From Kitasatospora papulosa (GTDB taxonomy: Bacteria; Actinomycetota; Actinomycetes; Streptomycetales; Streptomycetaceae), in assembly GCF_000717245.1 (NCBI RefSeq), contig NZ_JNYQ01000010.1, positions 1-64,000 of the forward strand: a DNA stretch of 64,000 nt, written 5' to 3'. The notes below the pieces were generated by a model that did no database searches, was not told the origin of the DNA, and saw nothing but the letters and a program-made list of their open reading frames with translations. How positions within the stretch are numbered: position 1 is the stretch's first letter; every line of letters starts with the position of its first letter. The position numbers and the translations under genes were made by a program. This document shows positions 61,786 through 64,000 of the stretch, piece after piece.

Positions 61786-62688
61786 GTGAGGATCAAGCGC
61801 AGCACCCCCCGCAACGGCGGCATCACGAGACGCGGCCGGATCACAGCCGTCGCCGCAGGCTTCGTGGCCGTCGCCGCCCTCGCCGTCCCCGCGGCCGACG
61901 CCGACCAGTCCGGGACCTACAGCACGAGTCAGCTCACCGCCGCGGGAGCGGCGGTGCTCCGAGCCGATGTCGCCGGCACGGCCTGGAACGCCGACCCGGC
62001 GACCGGGCGGCTCCTCGTCACCGTCGACAGCACCGTCTCGCAGACGGAGATCAAGAAGATCAGGAAGGCCGCCGGAGCCGACGCGGGCGCCCTGCGGATC
62101 GAACGTACCCCCGGAACCCTCAGCAAACTGATCTCGGGCGGCGACCCCGTCTACGCCTCCGGCTGGCGCTGCTCCCTCGGCTTCAACGTCCGCAGCGGCA
62201 CCACCTACTACTTCCTGACGGCCGGTCACTGCACCGAGGGCGCCGACACCTGGTGGGCCGACGCGGCCCACACCACGGTCCTCGGCACCACCGCCGGATC
62301 CAGCTTCCCCGTCGACGACTACGGCATCGTCCGCTACACCGACGCCACCGTCGCCAAGCCCGGCACGGTCGGCAGCCAGGACATCACCGGCGCCGCCGAC
62401 GCCACCATCGGCATGTCCGTCACCCGGCGGGGCTCCACCACCGGCCTCCACAGCGGCACCGTCACCGGCCTCAACGCCACCGTCAACTACGGCGGCGGCG
62501 ACATCGTCTACGGCATGGTCCGCACCAACGTGTGCGCCGAACCCGGCGACTCGGGCGGTCCCCTCTACTCAGGCACCCGGGCGATCGGTCTCACCTCGGG
62601 CGGCAGCGGCAACTGCACCTCCGGAGGGACGACCTTCTTCCAGCCGGTCACCGAGGCGCTGAACGCGTACGGCGTCAGCGTGTTCTGA
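61786..62688 (+). CDS. Secreted streptogrisin-type serine protease
   Basis: The 300-residue preproprotein has an RR-containing signal peptide (TRRGRITAVAAGFVAVAALA), a ~75-residue propeptide and a mature chymotrypsin-like domain from Ile116 (ISGGDPVYASGWRCSLGFNV), ~185 residues as in streptogrisins A/B. The triad is His148 (TAGHC), Asp178 (DYGIVRY) and Ser256 (GDSGGP); disulfides 129-149 and 250-277 are expected. The propeptide should assist folding and be cleaved off before Ile116. GGGAGGAA supports GTG 61786. It degrades extracellular protein. Confidence 0.94.
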   Translation: MRIKRSTPRNGGITRRGRITAVAAGFVAVAALAVPAADADQSGTYSTSQLTAAGAAVLRADVAGTAWNADPATGRLLVTVDSTVSQTEIKKIRKAAGADAGALRIERTPGTLSKLISGGDPVYASGWRCSLGFNVRSGTTYYFLTAGHCTEGADTWWADAAHTTVLGTTAGSSFPVDDYGIVRYTDATVAKPGTVGSQDITGAADATIGMSVTRRGSTTGLHSGTVTGLNATVNYGGGDIVYGMVRTNVCAEPGDSGGPLYSGTRAIGLTSGGSGNCTSGGTTFFQPVTEALNAYGVSVF

Positions 62689-62714
62689 CCCGGCGGGCAC
62701 CGACGCACTCCCGT

Positions 62715-62743
62715 GAGCCCCCACCGATCCACGGCGGGGGCTC
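62715..62743 (+). terminator. Terminator of the protease gene
   Basis: An 8-bp stem GAGCCCCC/GGGGGCTC with inner CCG/CGG pairing, 27 bp after the stop. Confidence 0.7.
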
Positions 62744-62875
62744 CCGTTCGACCCGCGGCTTTTGAGAGGATGTCGGTACGGTCGGTCGCAGAGGTACCAC
62801 GGGGGCGGACGCTGTACCGGTCCGGAGGGACGACGCCCTCCGGGACCCCCGCAGACACCAGGGGGTTCCAGGTCC

Positions 62876-63355
62876 GTGAAACGCATCGGAGTGACCGGTC
62901 ACCGCTCCATCCCCCAGGAGGTGCACACGCACGTGCTGGAGGAGCTGAGGGCGGCACTGTGCGGACACGAGGGATCCCTGGAGGCGCTCTCCAGCCTGGC
63001 GGTCGGGGCCGACCAGCTCTTCGCGGACCTGGCCCTGGCGCACGGCGCCGAGCTGACCGTGGTCATCCCCAGCGGGGACTACGAGGCCGGCTTCGCCGAC
63101 GAGGCTGACCTCGCGCGCTACCGGGCCCTCAAGGCGCGAGCGGCCCGCGAGATCCGGCTGGACTACCCGCACTCCACGGACGAGGCCTACTACGCGGCGG
63201 GGGCCTACATCGCCGACCACTGCGACCGTCTGCTCGCGGTCTGGGACGGCCTGCCCGCACGGGGCCTGGGGGGCACCGGCGACATCGTGACGTACGCCCG
63301 CAGCCTCGGCCGGCCGGTCACCGTCATCTGGCGCGAGGGCGTGGAGCGCGGCTGA
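62876..63355 (+). CDS. SLOG-like Rossmann nucleotide-binding protein
   Basis: The 159-residue protein resembles the SLOG/LOG superfamily of nucleotide-binding Rossmann domains: GVTGHR (5-10), SLAVGADQLFADLALAHGAEL, VVIPSGDYEAGF, CDRLLAVWDG and GLGGTGDIVTYARSLGRPV. SLOG domains bind or process nucleotide-derived ligands (ADP-ribose-like or cyclic nucleotides) in conflict systems. It lies 12 bp, convergently, from a SLATT-type gene, the known partner class. Catalytic competence is uncertain. Start GTG 62876 has only a weak upstream site. Confidence 0.78.
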   Translation: MKRIGVTGHRSIPQEVHTHVLEELRAALCGHEGSLEALSSLAVGADQLFADLALAHGAELTVVIPSGDYEAGFADEADLARYRALKARAAREIRLDYPHSTDEAYYAAGAYIADHCDRLLAVWDGLPARGLGGTGDIVTYARSLGRPVTVIWREGVERG

Positions 63356-63367
63356 GGCCGACCGTCC

Positions 63368-64000
63368 TCACATCCGGTGCCTGACCAGCCAGTCGGTGTG
63401 CTCGGGGGAGACGATCCGTTCGGTCTCGAAGACGGCGGCCGCCCACTGGCGCTCGGTGAGGGTGGTCTCCATCGCGGCCTGCATGTTCTCCAGGTCCTCC
63501 TCGACCAGGGAGTGCGCGGTCACCAGCGGATGATGACGGCGCGTCTCGTTCCAGGCGAGACAGGCGGCCGCCGCGGCGGAGAACGTCCCCGTGAGCGCGA
63601 ACGACCCGGCACCGCCGAAGGTCCGCAGCACGGCGAGGACCAGGGCCGGGAGCGTCAGCGCCGCGATGGTGCTGGACCACACGAGCGCCCCCCGGCGCGA
63701 GACCAGCATGCGCCTGCGGTACCACCGCCGCTGCTCTATCAGCCGGTCCCGGACGTAGGTCTCCTTGCGTACGGTGAACGCCTTCTCGCGTAACTCCCGC
63801 ATGGACGCCGTGATGAGAACGCCGCCGGAGTCGGCCATCTCCTCCCTCGGATCGTTCCACCCGACCTTCCGTAACTCCTGGAGCCCCTCCTCGAGCCGGC
63901 TGGCGAACACCGCCTCGGGATGCCGGACGGAGGAGTCGAAGGGGGAGCCGTGGACCGCGTAGCGCCAGCAGTTGGACTTGATGAACTCGGCGGCGGAGCG
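63368..64000 (-). CDS. SLATT/DUF4231-type two-TM membrane protein (5' end outside window)
   Basis: The frame runs without a stop from the window edge (beyond 64000) to the TGA at 63368. Reading in from the edge it begins RSAAEFIKSNCWRYAVHGSP, typical of the DUF4231/SLATT family, followed by two hydrophobic helices (VWSSTIAALTLPALVLAVL; ALTGTFSAAAAACLAW) and a helical tail (SLVEEDLENMQAAMETTLTE). GTG 63910 is probably an internal codon and not the start. SLATT proteins are thought to form pores triggered by nucleotide signals sensed by SLOG or SMODS partners. Confidence 0.82.
   Translation of the reverse strand, partial: RSAAEFIKSNCWRYAVHGSPFDSSVRHPEAVFASRLEEGLQELRKVGWNDPREEMADSGGVLITASMRELREKAFTVRKETYVRDRLIEQRRWYRRRMLVSRRGALVWSSTIAALTLPALVLAVLRTFGGAGSFALTGTFSAAAAACLAWNETRRHHPLVTAHSLVEEDLENMQAAMETTLTERQWAAAVFETERIVSPEHTDWLVRHRM

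Overview
The window is chromosomal DNA from a Streptomyces-type actinomycete. Base composition is very GC-rich with strong third-position GC bias, and GTG/TTG starts and 4-nt ATGA/GTGA overlaps are frequent. The gene set is typical of the genus: a SepF-like protein, paired SMC-ScpAB/ParA genes, a TlyA methylase, streptogrisin-type protease and iron-box control. From memory, the order recN, NAD kinase, tlyA ... pyrG, ald, parA, scpAB, rluB ... aroH, tyrA, cmk, der ... sflA resembles the SCO174x-SCO179x part of the S. coelicolor chromosome. No rRNA, tRNA, insertion sequence, phage or CRISPR signature was seen.

Layout. 1-11 kb: C-terminal part of an RGG-rich TPR protein, a DUF1015 protein, a HAD phosphatase, an iron-siderophore ABC importer behind a near-consensus iron box, then an SCP2 protein and the tlyA, NAD kinase, recN string. 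11-19 kb: a GT4 glycosyltransferase, a PucR regulator, an FAD oxidase, a maltose-type acetyltransferase with a LysR regulator, and a GH15 enzyme. 19-30.5 kb: pyrG, a NUDIX hydrolase, a STAND/TPR protein, ald, and a chromosome-organisation cluster (ParA, a disordered basic protein, ScpA, ScpB, RluB). 30.6-35.6 kb: a tightly coupled NAD operon (pnuC, nadR-like, nrtR, ADP-ribosylglycohydrolase, RlaP-type nucleotidyltransferase) with a candidate NrtR operator at its head, and a second RlaP-like gene that overlaps the operon tail-to-tail. 35.8-41.4 kb: DUF1304/TetR, then aroH, tyrA, cmk, plsC, der.

41.4-51.5 kb: two conserved hypotheticals, a second GT4 glycosyltransferase, an I78 inhibitor-like protein, a PAP2 phosphatase, a DHA2 drug exporter, a glutaryl-CoA-dehydrogenase-like enzyme, a SepF-like cell division protein, and a DUF5685 protein with a dense cysteine tail. 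51.5-61.5 kb: a sulfur-acquisition cluster with two solute-binding lipoproteins, two permeases, one ATPase, two luciferase-like monooxygenases, an FAD/NAD(P)-binding protein and a DUF1684 protein. The divergent binding-protein gene is preceded by a 23-codon leader peptide ending in Cys-Ser-Cys. This points to cysteine-responsive attenuation, and the gene content parallels the Bacillus TcyJKLMN/CmoO/CmoJ (sna) locus. 61.8-64 kb: a secreted streptogrisin-like protease, then a convergent SLOG-like nucleotide-sensor gene and a SLATT/DUF4231 two-TM effector gene cut by the window end.

The best candidates for under-described biology are the cysteine-leader/sulfur cluster, the SLOG-SLATT pair, and the NAD operon that joins NrtR, an ADP-ribosylglycohydrolase and RlaP nucleotidyltransferases. 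All functional calls come from reading motifs; no database search was run.
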